Shown here: positions 1 through 7,881 of the stretch, one piece after another
Layout: each line of letters begins with the position of its first letter
Position numbering within the stretch: position 1 is the stretch's first letter
IMG/VR virus record: IMGVR_UViG_3300032271_000925
Coordinates: 1-22,435 of that record
DNA from: a virus
Reading direction: 5' to 3' (one strand)
Length of the DNA stretch: 22,435 bases
Program-made: the position numbers and the translations under genes
Notes under the pieces: model-generated
Database searches by the model: none
The model's input: the letters and a program-made list of their open reading frames with translations, nothing else
Told to the model about the DNA's origin: nothing

Positions 1-103
1 ATCCTGCGATCTTTTGTTCAAACAGATCCACCACTTGCCAGGTCTCATCAAATTGATAGCCGGTTGCACGCAATTGATCCAGTTCGGTTCGTAGCATGTT
101 CAT
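1..103 (-). CDS. N-terminal fragment of a probable DegT/DnrJ-type aminotransferase
   Basis: Only the first 34 codons are inside the window. The gene runs off the left edge on the minus strand, starting with ATG at 103-101. The visible residues include the stretch YQFDETWQVVDLFEQKIAG. The pattern of an aromatic-rich helix, then FE, then a basic residue and alanine-glycine resembles the N-terminus of PLP-dependent sugar aminotransferases (DegT/DnrJ/EryC1), where it precedes the Y-x-G-x-x-x-A-V block. The start codon directly follows the TAA of the upstream gene, so the two are almost certainly co-transcribed. The family call is an inference from a short piece; any protein with a similar helix would also fit. 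Confidence 0.4.
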   Translation of the reverse strand, partial: MNMLRTELDQLRATGYQFDETWQVVDLFEQKIAG

Positions 104-1027
104 TTAGATTTTTTCCACTAGACGTTGTACAATCTCTCGACAAGACAATATTTCAGTCACATGGTCAATACCATGACCAAGATAAACATGGCTGTCTTTT
201 TTGCCATTTAATCCGCGAACCAATCCAATGGTGCCGTTGGCATCATCAGGGCCGGCGTAGTGACCAAACTTCAAGGTGGATTGTTTGCGTTCAACACCAC
301 CAAAGTCATGTGTTGATTGTACCAGATCATGCGATTGTTTTTGTATTGCCGCAAGTTTAGTTGATGTGGCCATTGTGCTTTCTGCGCTTAGTGCAAATAC
401 TGTGCCCACAGCAACCATTTCGGCACCTAACTCAATGTAATCCTGCACCTGTTCGGCTGTGCCTATGCCACCGTAAGGTATCAACATGGCACCAGGAGTC
501 AGCTCGCGCTGTCGTAAAAATGTTTCTCTAATAGGAGTATACGAACTGAATCCTGCACTTTCCACTCCTTTGATGCAAAAACCATCCAGCAAATGTCGAT
601 CCATGATCTCCTGATCCACTGTTTCATATACCCGTTTAAAGATTTGTGTACCTTGCTCTTTCAAAGGTGCAAGTAATTGTAGCAAGGTCATTTCTAATTC
701 TGATTCAGAGTCTGTGGGACGAAAGGTGTTGGTCTTGCCATAGATGATTTCTATGGTGGGAATATTGCATGATTGCACTATGTCGTGTACTGCTTGATTG
801 TCAAATTGATTTAATTCAAAACTCAAATGTATACGGTTACTATTGGTCAGTTTGACAAAACGGTCCAGATCCTGTTGCATGGCCTGACTGTGTTGATTGT
901 AAGTCCATGAACACAGGCTAGGATATCCGCCAGCCTCATGTACTGCCACCGCCAGTTCTACAGTACTGCCACGATTCATACAGGCTTCTAGGATCGGATA
1001 CTGTGATTGGAAAACTCGTTGGGTCAT
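104..1027 (-). CDS. Nitronate monooxygenase-like (2-nitropropane dioxygenase family) flavoprotein
   Basis: 307 aa, a near-complete TIM-barrel flavoprotein related to nitronate monooxygenase and FabK. The N-terminal block (PILEACMN at 11-18, then LAVAVHEAGG at 25-34) matches the family opening P-I-x-x-x-x-M followed by A-x-x-x-A-G-G. The FMN phosphate-binding part is GGIGT at 186-190 followed by GAEMVAVGT at 201-209. The position of the family's catalytic His, in G-x-E-x-G-G-H, reads GVESAGF (154-160), so a Phe replaces it. Classical nitronate oxidation may therefore be lost and another flavin reaction is likely. The start ATG at 1027 overlaps the TGA of the upstream ligase gene (ATGA), which indicates translational coupling. 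The partnership with an AMP-forming ligase and an aminotransferase suggests a biosynthetic cassette, but the product cannot be named. Confidence 0.7.
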   Translation of the reverse strand: MTQRVFQSQYPILEACMNRGSTVELAVAVHEAGGYPSLCSWTYNQHSQAMQQDLDRFVKLTNSNRIHLSFELNQFDNQAVHDIVQSCNIPTIEIIYGKTNTFRPTDSESELEMTLLQLLAPLKEQGTQIFKRVYETVDQEIMDRHLLDGFCIKGVESAGFSSYTPIRETFLRQRELTPGAMLIPYGGIGTAEQVQDYIELGAEMVAVGTVFALSAESTMATSTKLAAIQKQSHDLVQSTHDFGGVERKQSTLKFGHYAGPDDANGTIGLVRGLNGKKDSHVYLGHGIDHVTEILSCREIVQRLVEKI

Positions 1028-2163
1028 TTGGAATTGAAATGTTGTCGTAAAAAACTTCTAGAAATTTTGCCAGGATATACCGTGGGTATGTCGTCGACCC
1101 GGGTCAGTAATGCGGGTCTAAGATGTCGATCCAGTGCAAGTAAAAATTGTTGTATTTGTTTTGGATCACATTCGCCCACATACAAACAATTGAGTTCATG
1201 ATCTCCAAATATGACACATTCTTTGAGGGTGGTAAAATGCGCTAACAACTGTGATTCTAAACTGATGGGATTGAATTTTTTCCCTTTGATGTTCAATTGA
1301 TCGACACTGCGACCCAGGATGCGATAGTATCCATGATCATCTTGCTCGGCCAAATCCCCGGTGTCAATCCAGCTATTGGTCCAAACTCCGGCACCGCGTA
1401 TCATCAGGTGCTGATTGTCAATACGTGCCTCAATACCCGAAGGCAATCCTACAGTTCCTATACGCTGTTCACCATACAAGGGATTGGTAAAACAATGGCT
1501 GTATGCTTCGGTCATGCCAAATGCTTCAATAATGGGAATATGGAACCGGTCGCCAAGATCTCGGAACAACCAATCGGGCATGGCCGAACTGGCACTGCGT
1601 ATAAAACGCAAATGGTCAAAAGACAACTGTCTCACAGTCTTTAATACATCAGGGACGCCGGTAATAAAAGTGGGACTGTAATCGGGCATGTGTCTGATAT
1701 TGGCCACAGATAAAAAATGTGTTTCGCAACCAATCTGTCGAGTGGCCCAATAAAATGCCTGTCCGTGAGCATGCCATAGCGGCATTATGCCTACATATCT
1801 GTCATTGGCCGTGAGTTCATACGATTGCACGATTGAGTTGACACAGTGATCAACTTGTGCCTGGGTAAATGAATAAAATTTACTATCTCCGGTGGTACCA
1901 GACGTGTATGCGTAGATGCGTTCGCCAGGGTAATCGCCGCCGTCACGATACTCAATACCGTTTTCGGTGATCATCATGCTCCAATCACTGTTTTCCAAAA
2001 GGTATTGCTGTCTTACTGGACTGTTGTCCGGATTCACAGTCATTATGCTCCAATCCTGCAATTGGTCATAGTAGTTCCAAGGATCGGTCACGCACACCAC
2101 AGCTCTTTTCATGTCAATACTTATCTTGATGGGTATGCAAGTGCAATTTATTTGATCTGTCAT
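1024..2163 (-). CDS. Short AMP-forming acyl ligase (ANL superfamily adenylating enzyme)
   Basis: 379 aa. It carries the hallmarks of AMP-dependent synthetases: the P-loop YTSGTTGDSK (86-95), the adenine-site motif FGMTEA, the ATP ribose Asp in DTGDL, the hinge region GRSVDQLNIKGKKFNP, and a C-terminal PGKISR with K366 at the place of the catalytic lysine (A10). It activates a carboxylic acid as an acyl-adenylate; the acceptor (CoA, carrier protein or amine) is unknown. Family members are usually 500-600 aa. Here only about 85 residues precede the P-loop, so much of the N-terminal subdomain is missing although both ATP-binding halves are intact. I chose the ATG at 2163. Met18 (2112) is an alternative, and neither has a clear Shine-Dalgarno sequence. 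The gene overlaps the flavoprotein gene by 4 bases. Confidence 0.85.
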   Translation of the reverse strand: MTDQINCTCIPIKISIDMKRAVVCVTDPWNYYDQLQDWSIMTVNPDNSPVRQQYLLENSDWSMMITENGIEYRDGGDYPGERIYAYTSGTTGDSKFYSFTQAQVDHCVNSIVQSYELTANDRYVGIMPLWHAHGQAFYWATRQIGCETHFLSVANIRHMPDYSPTFITGVPDVLKTVRQLSFDHLRFIRSASSAMPDWLFRDLGDRFHIPIIEAFGMTEAYSHCFTNPLYGEQRIGTVGLPSGIEARIDNQHLMIRGAGVWTNSWIDTGDLAEQDDHGYYRILGRSVDQLNIKGKKFNPISLESQLLAHFTTLKECVIFGDHELNCLYVGECDPKQIQQFLLALDRHLRPALLTRVDDIPTVYPGKISRSFLRQHFNSK

Positions 2164-2178
2164 AGTTGGTTGTATAAT
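2152..2178 (+). promoter_or_regulatory. Candidate promoter inside the 22-bp divergent gap
   Basis: A perfect -10 box TATAAT lies at 2173-2178, with TTGATC at 2152-2157 (15-base spacer) as a poor -35. The ATG of the binding-protein gene begins at 2186, only 7 bases after the -10, so transcription would start at or next to the start codon and the mRNA would be leaderless or nearly so. No Shine-Dalgarno sequence is present. The -35 lies within the oppositely oriented ligase gene. Confidence 0.5.
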
Positions 2179-2185
2179 TAAACAT

Positions 2186-3103
2186 ATGAAAACTTTTATC
2201 TCTTTGCTGTTCTTGGTTGCAACTTGGGCCTGGGCAGGGCCAGAAACAATACGTATACAAACTCCTTATACTGCCAGCCACAGTGGCACTCCAGCCATGT
2301 TGAGAATTATCGAAACTGCTAACCAGATACAACGGGATTATGTGTTTGTACTTGAGTTCAGGCCAGGAGGCAATCAGGTCATCGCTGTCAGACAAACGGA
2401 ATTAGATCCGCAAACCAATTTGGCCATTGTTGCGGCATCCTGGGTGGAAAACGTTGAATCAGGCTGGATTCGACCCGCTGACTATGTGCCTGTTTGGAGT
2501 CTGGGCGATGCCTGTTGGACCGTGATGTCTACTGCAGCCTCCGATAATACTGTGTCGGGATTGCGCTCTGCACGAGAACTCGTAGTTGGTACCGTAGGCG
2601 TCGGAAATGCCACACATTTGACCGGATTGGTCATTGGCGAACGTTATGGCATTCCGGTACAAGTAGTTCCGTTCAAGTCAAATTTTGATGCTGTAGTAAA
2701 CATGGCCGGAGATAATGGAGTCAACTTTGGAATTGACACAGCCGACGCTTTTGAAAATTTTCGAATCAAAAATCCTCGTCTTAGAATGTTGGCTGTCAGT
2801 TGTTCTAGCAGATTGTCTGCGTATCCCAAAGTTCCAACTCTAGCCGAGCAAGGAATACGAGCACCGGCAGTTTTAAACGTTGTCATGGCCAGAGTCGAAA
2901 TGAGTGAAACAAAAAGAAAAAGACTGGCTGACGTATTAGAACAGGCCACAGCACGAATCGGTCGCGATGAAATCGAACGAGTCAGCGGATTTATTCCACC
3001 ACAGTTCTACAAAGTAACTGCCCAGGAGCATTTTACCAAAAGTACTGACCTGATCCAGCAGTTACGCACACGTTTCCAAAAAGAAATCACAATCTCAAAA
3101 TAA
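2186..3103 (+). CDS. Secreted TctC/Bug-family solute-binding protein
   Basis: 305 aa. A short signal peptide (MKTFISLLFLVATWAWA) with an AWA cleavage site at residues 15-17 directs it to the periplasm. The body has the two-lobed fold of tripartite tricarboxylate transporter binding proteins: an RPGGN segment, a VGTVGVGNATHLTG block that binds the ligand carboxylate in relatives, a VPFKS motif, a NFGIDTADA stretch, and the typical C-lobe signature LRMLAVSCSSRLSAYPKVPTLAEQG, here written in two parts: LRMLAVSCS, then YPKVPTLAEQG. Length fits the family (about 300-330 aa). No membrane components TctA/TctB are nearby, so it would have to work with host transporters or bind and sequester a metabolite. 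It is transcribed away from the ligase cassette. A Bug protein on a phage genome is unusual and was probably taken from the host. Confidence 0.8.
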   Translation: MKTFISLLFLVATWAWAGPETIRIQTPYTASHSGTPAMLRIIETANQIQRDYVFVLEFRPGGNQVIAVRQTELDPQTNLAIVAASWVENVESGWIRPADYVPVWSLGDACWTVMSTAASDNTVSGLRSARELVVGTVGVGNATHLTGLVIGERYGIPVQVVPFKSNFDAVVNMAGDNGVNFGIDTADAFENFRIKNPRLRMLAVSCSSRLSAYPKVPTLAEQGIRAPAVLNVVMARVEMSETKRKRLADVLEQATARIGRDEIERVSGFIPPQFYKVTAQEHFTKSTDLIQQLRTRFQKEITISK

Positions 3104-3105
3104 CA

Positions 3106-3134
3106 TTGACAGTCAAGACGTTGTACTGTATAAT
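3106..3134 (+). promoter_or_regulatory. Consensus sigma-70 promoter
   Basis: TTGACA at 3106-3111 and TATAAT at 3129-3134 are separated by exactly 17 bases, which is a perfect consensus. It begins two bases after the stop codon of the solute-binding protein gene and serves the dsbA-like gene, whose Shine-Dalgarno sequence AAGGAG is at 3144-3149. The polymerase gene may be expressed by read-through from here. Confidence 0.85.
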
Positions 3135-3156
3135 TAGTTTTTAAAGGAGAAATCTA

Positions 3157-3417
3157 ATGACAAATCGCGTCTTTACCGCAGAACAAACTGCCAAACTAAC
3201 ACAAATCATCAACGAAGGTATGCAGGTCACTCATGAGATTGAAACGCTTACCGAAGGCTTGAACGATACTGTGAAAGCCATTGCCGAAGAAATGGAAATC
3301 AAGCCTGCTATTCTCAAACGTGCTATCAAACTAGCACATAAGGCTGAATTTGGTCGCGCTCAACAGGATCATGAAATCTTAGAACAGATCTTGACCACAG
3401 TTGGCAAAACATTATAA
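3157..3417 (+). CDS. dsbA: DsbA-like phage double-stranded DNA-binding protein
   Basis: 86 aa, small, charged and all-helical. The core LNDTVKAIAEEMEIKPAIL followed by KRAIKLAHKAEF looks like a helix-turn-helix-containing DNA-binding protein. It matches the size (T4 DsbA is 89 aa) and style of the DsbA proteins of T4-like phages, which bind double-stranded DNA near late promoters and modulate late transcription. The C-terminus ILEQILTTVGK is typical of the marine forms I remember. The start is fixed by AAGGAG with a 7-base spacer. The gene has a strong promoter of its own and is followed by a 69-base leader before the polymerase gene. The assignment rests on pattern memory, not on an alignment. 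Confidence 0.65.
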   Translation: MTNRVFTAEQTAKLTQIINEGMQVTHEIETLTEGLNDTVKAIAEEMEIKPAILKRAIKLAHKAEFGRAQQDHEILEQILTTVGKTL

Positions 3418-3435
3418 GTAGTAGTAAAATGAGTC

Positions 3436-3480
3436 GCTCACACACGAGCATGAATCATGGTCGACCGGCCATAAACGGAG
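3436..3480 (+). promoter_or_regulatory. Hairpins in the polymerase leader: candidate translational operator
   Basis: In the 69-base gap before the polymerase gene there is a first small stem (GCTC 3436-3439 with GAGC 3446-3449, 6-base loop). A second stem has 6 base pairs, ATGGTC 3457-3462 with GGCCAT 3467-3472, including one G-U pair and a 4-base loop. The second hairpin ends 4 bases before the Shine-Dalgarno GGAG at 3477-3480. In T4 and RB69, gp43 represses its own translation by binding an RNA hairpin next to its ribosome binding site. The position fits, but binding is inferred. Confidence 0.4.
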
Positions 3481-3486
3481 AAACTT

Positions 3487-6147
3487 TTGAGTTATATTGA
3501 CGCACTTTTTGATCGTGAACACGATCGTATACACATAGTTGAACGCAGAGATGGCCAACGGCAATATCGCGAATATCCGGCCAACTATATCTTTTATTAT
3601 GATGACCCAAGAGGCAAGTTCCAAAGCATCTTTGGTACGCCAGTGGCCAGATTCAGCACAAGAAACAACAAAGAGTTCCGCAAGGAAATGCGTATACAGA
3701 GCGGAAAACGCCTGTTTGAGTCGGACATCAATCCAATCTTTAGATGCCTGGAAGAGAACTACAAAGGGCAAGATGCTCCTAAACTAAATGTAGCGTTCTT
3801 TGACATCGAAGTAGACTTTGACCCCGACCGTGGATTCAGTCCACCCGCCGATCCTTTCAATGCCATCACGGCCATAAGTGTGTACTTGGGTTGGCTGCAA
3901 CAGATGGTCACACTAGTGATTCCACCCAGACACATGAGCCCTGAAACCGCCGAAGAGATCGCCGGTGAGTTTGAGAACACCATGATTTTTGAACGCGAAG
4001 AAGATTTACTAAAGACTTTCTTGGACTTGATCGAAGATGCTGACGCACTTAGTGGCTGGAACAGTGAAGGATTTGATATTCCTTACACCATTAACAGGGT
4101 GACTCGGGTGTTATCCAAAGATGACACACGCAGATTTTGTCTATGGGATCAGTTTCCCAAACAACGCATGTTTGAACGCTTTGGTGCAGAAAATCAAACC
4201 TATGACTTGATTGGCCGTGTACACATGGACTATATGCAACTGTATCGCAAGTATACCTATGAAGAACGACACAGTTACAGTCTAGACGCTATTGCCGAAT
4301 ACGAACTGGGCGAGACCAAAACTGTGTTCGAAGGCACACTAGATCAACTGTACAATCAAAACTTCAAACGATTTATCGAATACAATAGACAAGACACCAT
4401 GATCTTGGCCAAACTGGATCAGAAACTGAAATTCCTGGATCTGGCCAATATCCTGGCACATGAAAACACAGTGTTGCTACAGACCACCATGGGTGCTGTG
4501 GCCTTGACCGAACAGGCCATCATCAACGAAGCACATGAACGTGGTATGGTAGTACCCAATCGCAAGGAAAGGCTTTCAGATGAAGATACGCAAGCCGCAG
4601 GTGCCTATGTTGCTTACCCTAAAAAAGGTATCCACGAATACATCGGGTCAATCGACATCAACAGTCTATATCCGTCAGCGATCCGTGCTCTTAACATGGG
4701 GCCAGAAACCATCGTTGGGCAACTGCGTCAAACCATGACCGAACGCTACATCTCAGACAAGATGCGTGGTGGAGCCAGCTTTGCAACTGCCTGGGAAGGC
4801 CTGTTTGGAAGCCTGGAATATACCGCAGTAATAGAACAACAACGTGGTACTGAAATTACCATAGACTGGTCGGATGGAGCGGAAACTGTGCATAGTGCCG
4901 CGGAAGTATGGAAGATGATATTTGATAGTAACCAACCTTGGATGATCACTGCCAACGGTACTATATTCACATATGAACGTGAAGCAGTAATCCCTGGCTT
5001 GCTCAAACGCTGGTATGCCGAACGTAAAGACATGCAGGCTCGACTTAAGGAATGCGACAACAAAGATGATGAAGAATACTGGGACAAACGACAGCTCGTT
5101 AAAAAGATTAATCTTAATAGCCTTTACGGTGCTATTCTTAACCCTGGGTGCAGGTTTTTTGACAAGCGTATTGGACAAAGCACAACTCTTACAGGTCGTG
5201 CGATTGCCCGGCACATGGATGCTTATGTGAACGAATGTATCACCGGCAAATATGATCACGTGGGTGACGCAATCATCTATGGTGACACTGATTCATGTTA
5301 TTTTACAGCCTATCCTGTGCTCAAAGCCGAGATAGATGCAGGCTCCATGTCATGGTCAAAAGAAATTGCCATACAGTTGTATGACAGTATTGCCGATCAG
5401 GTCAATGCCAGCTTTCCCGGCTTCATGGAAACTGCGTTCCATGTGCCAAGAGAAATAGGTTCTGTGATCCGTGGTGGTCGAGAAGTGGTTGCCAGTAAAG
5501 GCCTGTTCATTACCAAGAAACGCTATGCTGTCATGATCATTGACAAAGAAGGCAAGCGCATAGATGTCAATGGCAAGCCGGGCAAGGTCAAGGCCATGGG
5601 CTTGGATCTCAAACGATCAGACACACCCAAGGTCATACAAGAATTCCTAAGCCAAATACTGGATGACGTACTAACAGGTTCTACTCGTGAAGACATCATA
5701 GAAAAGATCCGTGAGTTCAAATACTTGTTCAAGGACAGACCCGGCTGGGAAAAAGGTAGTCCCAAGCGTGTGAACAACTTGACCAAGTACGGCAAAGAAG
5801 AAGAACGGTTGGGTCGGGCCAACATGCCAGGCCATGTGCGAGCGGCCTTGAACTGGAACAACTTGCGAGCCATGAACGGCGACCGGTACAGTCTACAGAT
5901 TGTAGACGGCATGAAAACCATCGTGTGCAAACTCAAGAACAATCCCATGGGTTGGACAAGTATTGGGTATCCCACAGACGAGATACACTTGCCACAGTGG
6001 TTTAAGGACTTGCCATTTGATGACTCGGAGATGGAGGCCACTGTGGTTGATCAAAAGATCGACAACTTGCTGAATGTGTTGGATTGGGACTTGGCTTCGG
6101 CTACCAATACCGAAAACACATTCCAAACACTATTTGATTGGTCATAA
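3487..6147 (+). CDS. 43: Replicative DNA polymerase, family B (T4 gp43 type) with 3'-5' exonuclease
   Basis: 886 aa, close to T4 gp43 (898 aa), and it should be the phage replicase. All catalytic motifs are present. Exonuclease: Exo I FFDIEVD with D106 and E108, Exo II GWNSEGFD with N192 and D197, Exo III YNRQD with Y299 and D303. Polymerase: motif A DINSLYPS with D390, motif B K540 to G548 (KINLNSLYG), motif C YGDTDS 598-603 with D600 and D602. The C-terminus ends TFQTLFDWS (878-886), which resembles the short hydrophobic-acidic tail by which RB69 polymerase binds its sliding clamp. The start is TTG at 3487, chosen because GGAG at 3477-3480 is 6 bases upstream and the reading frame has no upstream ATG that suits. 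The gene ends in TAATG, overlapping the next start. No intein or frameshift is seen. Confidence 0.96.
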   Translation: MSYIDALFDREHDRIHIVERRDGQRQYREYPANYIFYYDDPRGKFQSIFGTPVARFSTRNNKEFRKEMRIQSGKRLFESDINPIFRCLEENYKGQDAPKLNVAFFDIEVDFDPDRGFSPPADPFNAITAISVYLGWLQQMVTLVIPPRHMSPETAEEIAGEFENTMIFEREEDLLKTFLDLIEDADALSGWNSEGFDIPYTINRVTRVLSKDDTRRFCLWDQFPKQRMFERFGAENQTYDLIGRVHMDYMQLYRKYTYEERHSYSLDAIAEYELGETKTVFEGTLDQLYNQNFKRFIEYNRQDTMILAKLDQKLKFLDLANILAHENTVLLQTTMGAVALTEQAIINEAHERGMVVPNRKERLSDEDTQAAGAYVAYPKKGIHEYIGSIDINSLYPSAIRALNMGPETIVGQLRQTMTERYISDKMRGGASFATAWEGLFGSLEYTAVIEQQRGTEITIDWSDGAETVHSAAEVWKMIFDSNQPWMITANGTIFTYEREAVIPGLLKRWYAERKDMQARLKECDNKDDEEYWDKRQLVKKINLNSLYGAILNPGCRFFDKRIGQSTTLTGRAIARHMDAYVNECITGKYDHVGDAIIYGDTDSCYFTAYPVLKAEIDAGSMSWSKEIAIQLYDSIADQVNASFPGFMETAFHVPREIGSVIRGGREVVASKGLFITKKRYAVMIIDKEGKRIDVNGKPGKVKAMGLDLKRSDTPKVIQEFLSQILDDVLTGSTREDIIEKIREFKYLFKDRPGWEKGSPKRVNNLTKYGKEEERLGRANMPGHVRAALNWNNLRAMNGDRYSLQIVDGMKTIVCKLKNNPMGWTSIGYPTDEIHLPQWFKDLPFDDSEMEATVVDQKIDNLLNVLDWDLASATNTENTFQTLFDWS

Positions 6148-7121
6148 TGACATTTAGAGAACTCATAGTGTTTTGGGAACAACTACAACGGGTATCGTCT
6201 GTTGCCACACACGATATTGTGTTGCAGGACATGATCAAGATCATGTTTGTTGCACAGCGTTCGTCAGGTGCCATCAATACCGAACAGTTACAACGCAAAT
6301 ACCAAGATATAATCACCGGATTCACCGACTTTGAACACTTACTGAACGAACTCAAACATCAAATAAAAGATCGTGTGGAACAAGAAGAAAAAGAATGGTT
6401 TCATCGCAGTTCTCAATGGTACAAATCCGAACTGGATATGCGACTGTCCCAACACCCCGACTTTCCCAAACAGTTACGTAATCAACGAGTTGATATCCCT
6501 CCTGAAACTGAAGCCTTGTATGTGGCCCGCATAATGCAACACAACAACTGGCACTATCCGGGCATGATCATACATCCAGGTGAAGAACCATTCATGCAGT
6601 ACATGGTTGGTAATGATCCGTTGTATCTTGTTGACGAAAGCCACGATTTATTAGATCTAGTAGACATGTCAAACTACGACGAAGTGTATCAACGAAGATT
6701 GCGTAATTATGTGATTGACGAAAGTCTCGATCATGAGATCCTGGAAAAATTACCCGATGCACAGTTTGGTATTTGCCTGGCCTATCACTATTTTGATTTC
6801 AAACCATTTGAAATAATTGAAAAATATCTTGTGGAAATCTATCAAAAACTCAGACCAGGCGGAACACTAATCATGACCTTTAACGATTGCGAAAGACCAG
6901 CGGCCTTGACCTTGGTGGAAAACAATTATGCCAGCTATAACCGGGCCCCTATGATTCGAAATCTAGCCGAACGATTGAACTACACTGTTGAATTTTTCCA
7001 TTGGGAACAAGACAATCCCAGCAGTTGGATAGAACTGCGCAAACCCGGAACCTTGACTTCCCTACGTGGTGGCCAGACCCTGGCAAAAATAATGCCGAAA
7101 CCTGTTGCAAATTCTAAATAA
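6147..7121 (+). CDS. Putative SAM-dependent methyltransferase-like phage protein
   Basis: 324 aa. I start it at the ATG 6147, which overlaps the polymerase stop (TAATG), rather than at the in-frame TTG 6138. The N-terminal half is helical and highly charged (QIKDRVEQEEKEWFHR) with no recognised domain. The C-terminal half has the order of a class I methyltransferase: PLYLVDES where motif I would be, a hydrophobic strand FGICLAYHYFDF, and a strong post-motif block KLRPGGTLIMTFND. The glycine-rich SAM loop is not canonical, so activity is uncertain. It sits between the polymerase and the clamp genes, where T4 has regA and the clamp-loader genes. A nucleic acid target is possible but unproven. 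Its stop codon overlaps a CTAAATA motif (7114-7120). Confidence 0.5.
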   Translation: MTFRELIVFWEQLQRVSSVATHDIVLQDMIKIMFVAQRSSGAINTEQLQRKYQDIITGFTDFEHLLNELKHQIKDRVEQEEKEWFHRSSQWYKSELDMRLSQHPDFPKQLRNQRVDIPPETEALYVARIMQHNNWHYPGMIIHPGEEPFMQYMVGNDPLYLVDESHDLLDLVDMSNYDEVYQRRLRNYVIDESLDHEILEKLPDAQFGICLAYHYFDFKPFEIIEKYLVEIYQKLRPGGTLIMTFNDCERPAALTLVENNYASYNRAPMIRNLAERLNYTVEFFHWEQDNPSSWIELRKPGTLTSLRGGQTLAKIMPKPVANSK

Positions 7122-7134
7122 CCCATGCTACAAT
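7105..7134 (+). promoter_or_regulatory. Promoter of the clamp-dpdA operon (extended -10)
   Basis: TACAAT at 7129-7134 is preceded by TG at 7126-7127, an extended -10, and TTGCAA at 7105-7110 with an 18-base spacer serves as -35. A CTAAATA sequence at 7114-7120 lies inside the same stretch and resembles the core of T4-type late promoters (TATAAATA), so the operon could be read both by host-type and late transcription. The clamp gene's AAGGAG follows at 7143-7148. Confidence 0.5.
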
Positions 7135-7155
7135 AACACTTCAAGGAGAATTACA

Positions 7156-7881
7156 ATGAGAGATCACTTATTAGATTTAGTAGAACACACGCATGACCTA
7201 GGCAGCATTGACCTAATCAGAATTATTGGCACTGACACAGAAACTGCGATTGATGCAGTTGCTGAGGATCGCAGTGTGGTGGTAAAAGCCAAGTTTGCCA
7301 CTCCGGTAGCCGACTTTGTTGGCACATTTGGCATGCCCAACTTGGGCAAGCTCAAGATCATGTTGAATCTGCAAGAGTACAAAGAAAATGCAGTGTTGAG
7401 CCTGACCAAGAACGCAAGCAACGAACCCGACGGTGTTGAATTCCAGAACGCCACTGGAGACTTTAAAAACAGTTATAGATTCATGAGTGGAGCATTGGTG
7501 AATGGCAAACTCAAGACTGTGACGTTCAAACGAGTTCCGGCCTGGACAGTGGAATTTACACCAACTGTGGCTGCCATCCAGCGTTTGAAAATGCAGGCAC
7601 AGGCCATGTCCGAAGAAGTCAATTTTGAGACCAAGACCGAAAATGGCAATCTAAAGTTTTACTTTGGTGATCATAGCACACATGCTGGTAACTTTGTGTT
7701 TGAACCCGGTGTGTCGGGCACACTCAAGCACACATGGTCATGGCCGATCAAGACCGTGATCAGTATACTGGATCTGACCGGGGACAAAACATTCCGTATC
7801 AGCGATGATGGTGCAGCCATGATCACTGTCAACTCTGGTTTGGCCACTTATGACTATATTATCCTAGCGCAGACCAAGTGA
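7156..7881 (+). CDS. 45: DNA polymerase sliding clamp (T4 gp45-like processivity factor)
   Basis: 241 aa, compared with 228 for T4 gp45. The ATG at 7156 is chosen over the upstream in-frame codon because AAGGAG (7143-7148) lies 7 bases before it. The protein is built of repeated beta-alpha-beta units without cysteine or catalytic residues. It has the gp45-like features of an early SIDLIRIIG strand, the central TFKRVPAWTVEFTP linker between the two clamp domains, and the terminal strand TYDYIILAQ. It should form a trimeric ring that tethers the polymerase to DNA and, in T4, also activates late transcription. It lies downstream of the polymerase gene and overlaps dpdA by 4 bases (GTGA), so clamp and transglycosylase are made from the same ribosome traffic. 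Clamp-loader genes 44/62 are not in the window. Confidence 0.8.
   Translation: MRDHLLDLVEHTHDLGSIDLIRIIGTDTETAIDAVAEDRSVVVKAKFATPVADFVGTFGMPNLGKLKIMLNLQEYKENAVLSLTKNASNEPDGVEFQNATGDFKNSYRFMSGALVNGKLKTVTFKRVPAWTVEFTPTVAAIQRLKMQAQAMSEEVNFETKTENGNLKFYFGDHSTHAGNFVFEPGVSGTLKHTWSWPIKTVISILDLTGDKTFRISDDGAAMITVNSGLATYDYIILAQTK

Noticed and set aside
3429-3500. A 23-codon reading frame in the polymerase leader (ATG 3429) ending inside the polymerase gene
   Set aside because: No Shine-Dalgarno sequence, and it overlaps the hairpins and the polymerase ribosome site; it could be a leader peptide but nothing supports translation.
5523-6041. A 172-aa open frame on the minus strand inside the polymerase gene
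   Set aside because: It lies entirely within the highly conserved polymerase C-terminal region in another phase and has no ribosome site; it is a shadow.
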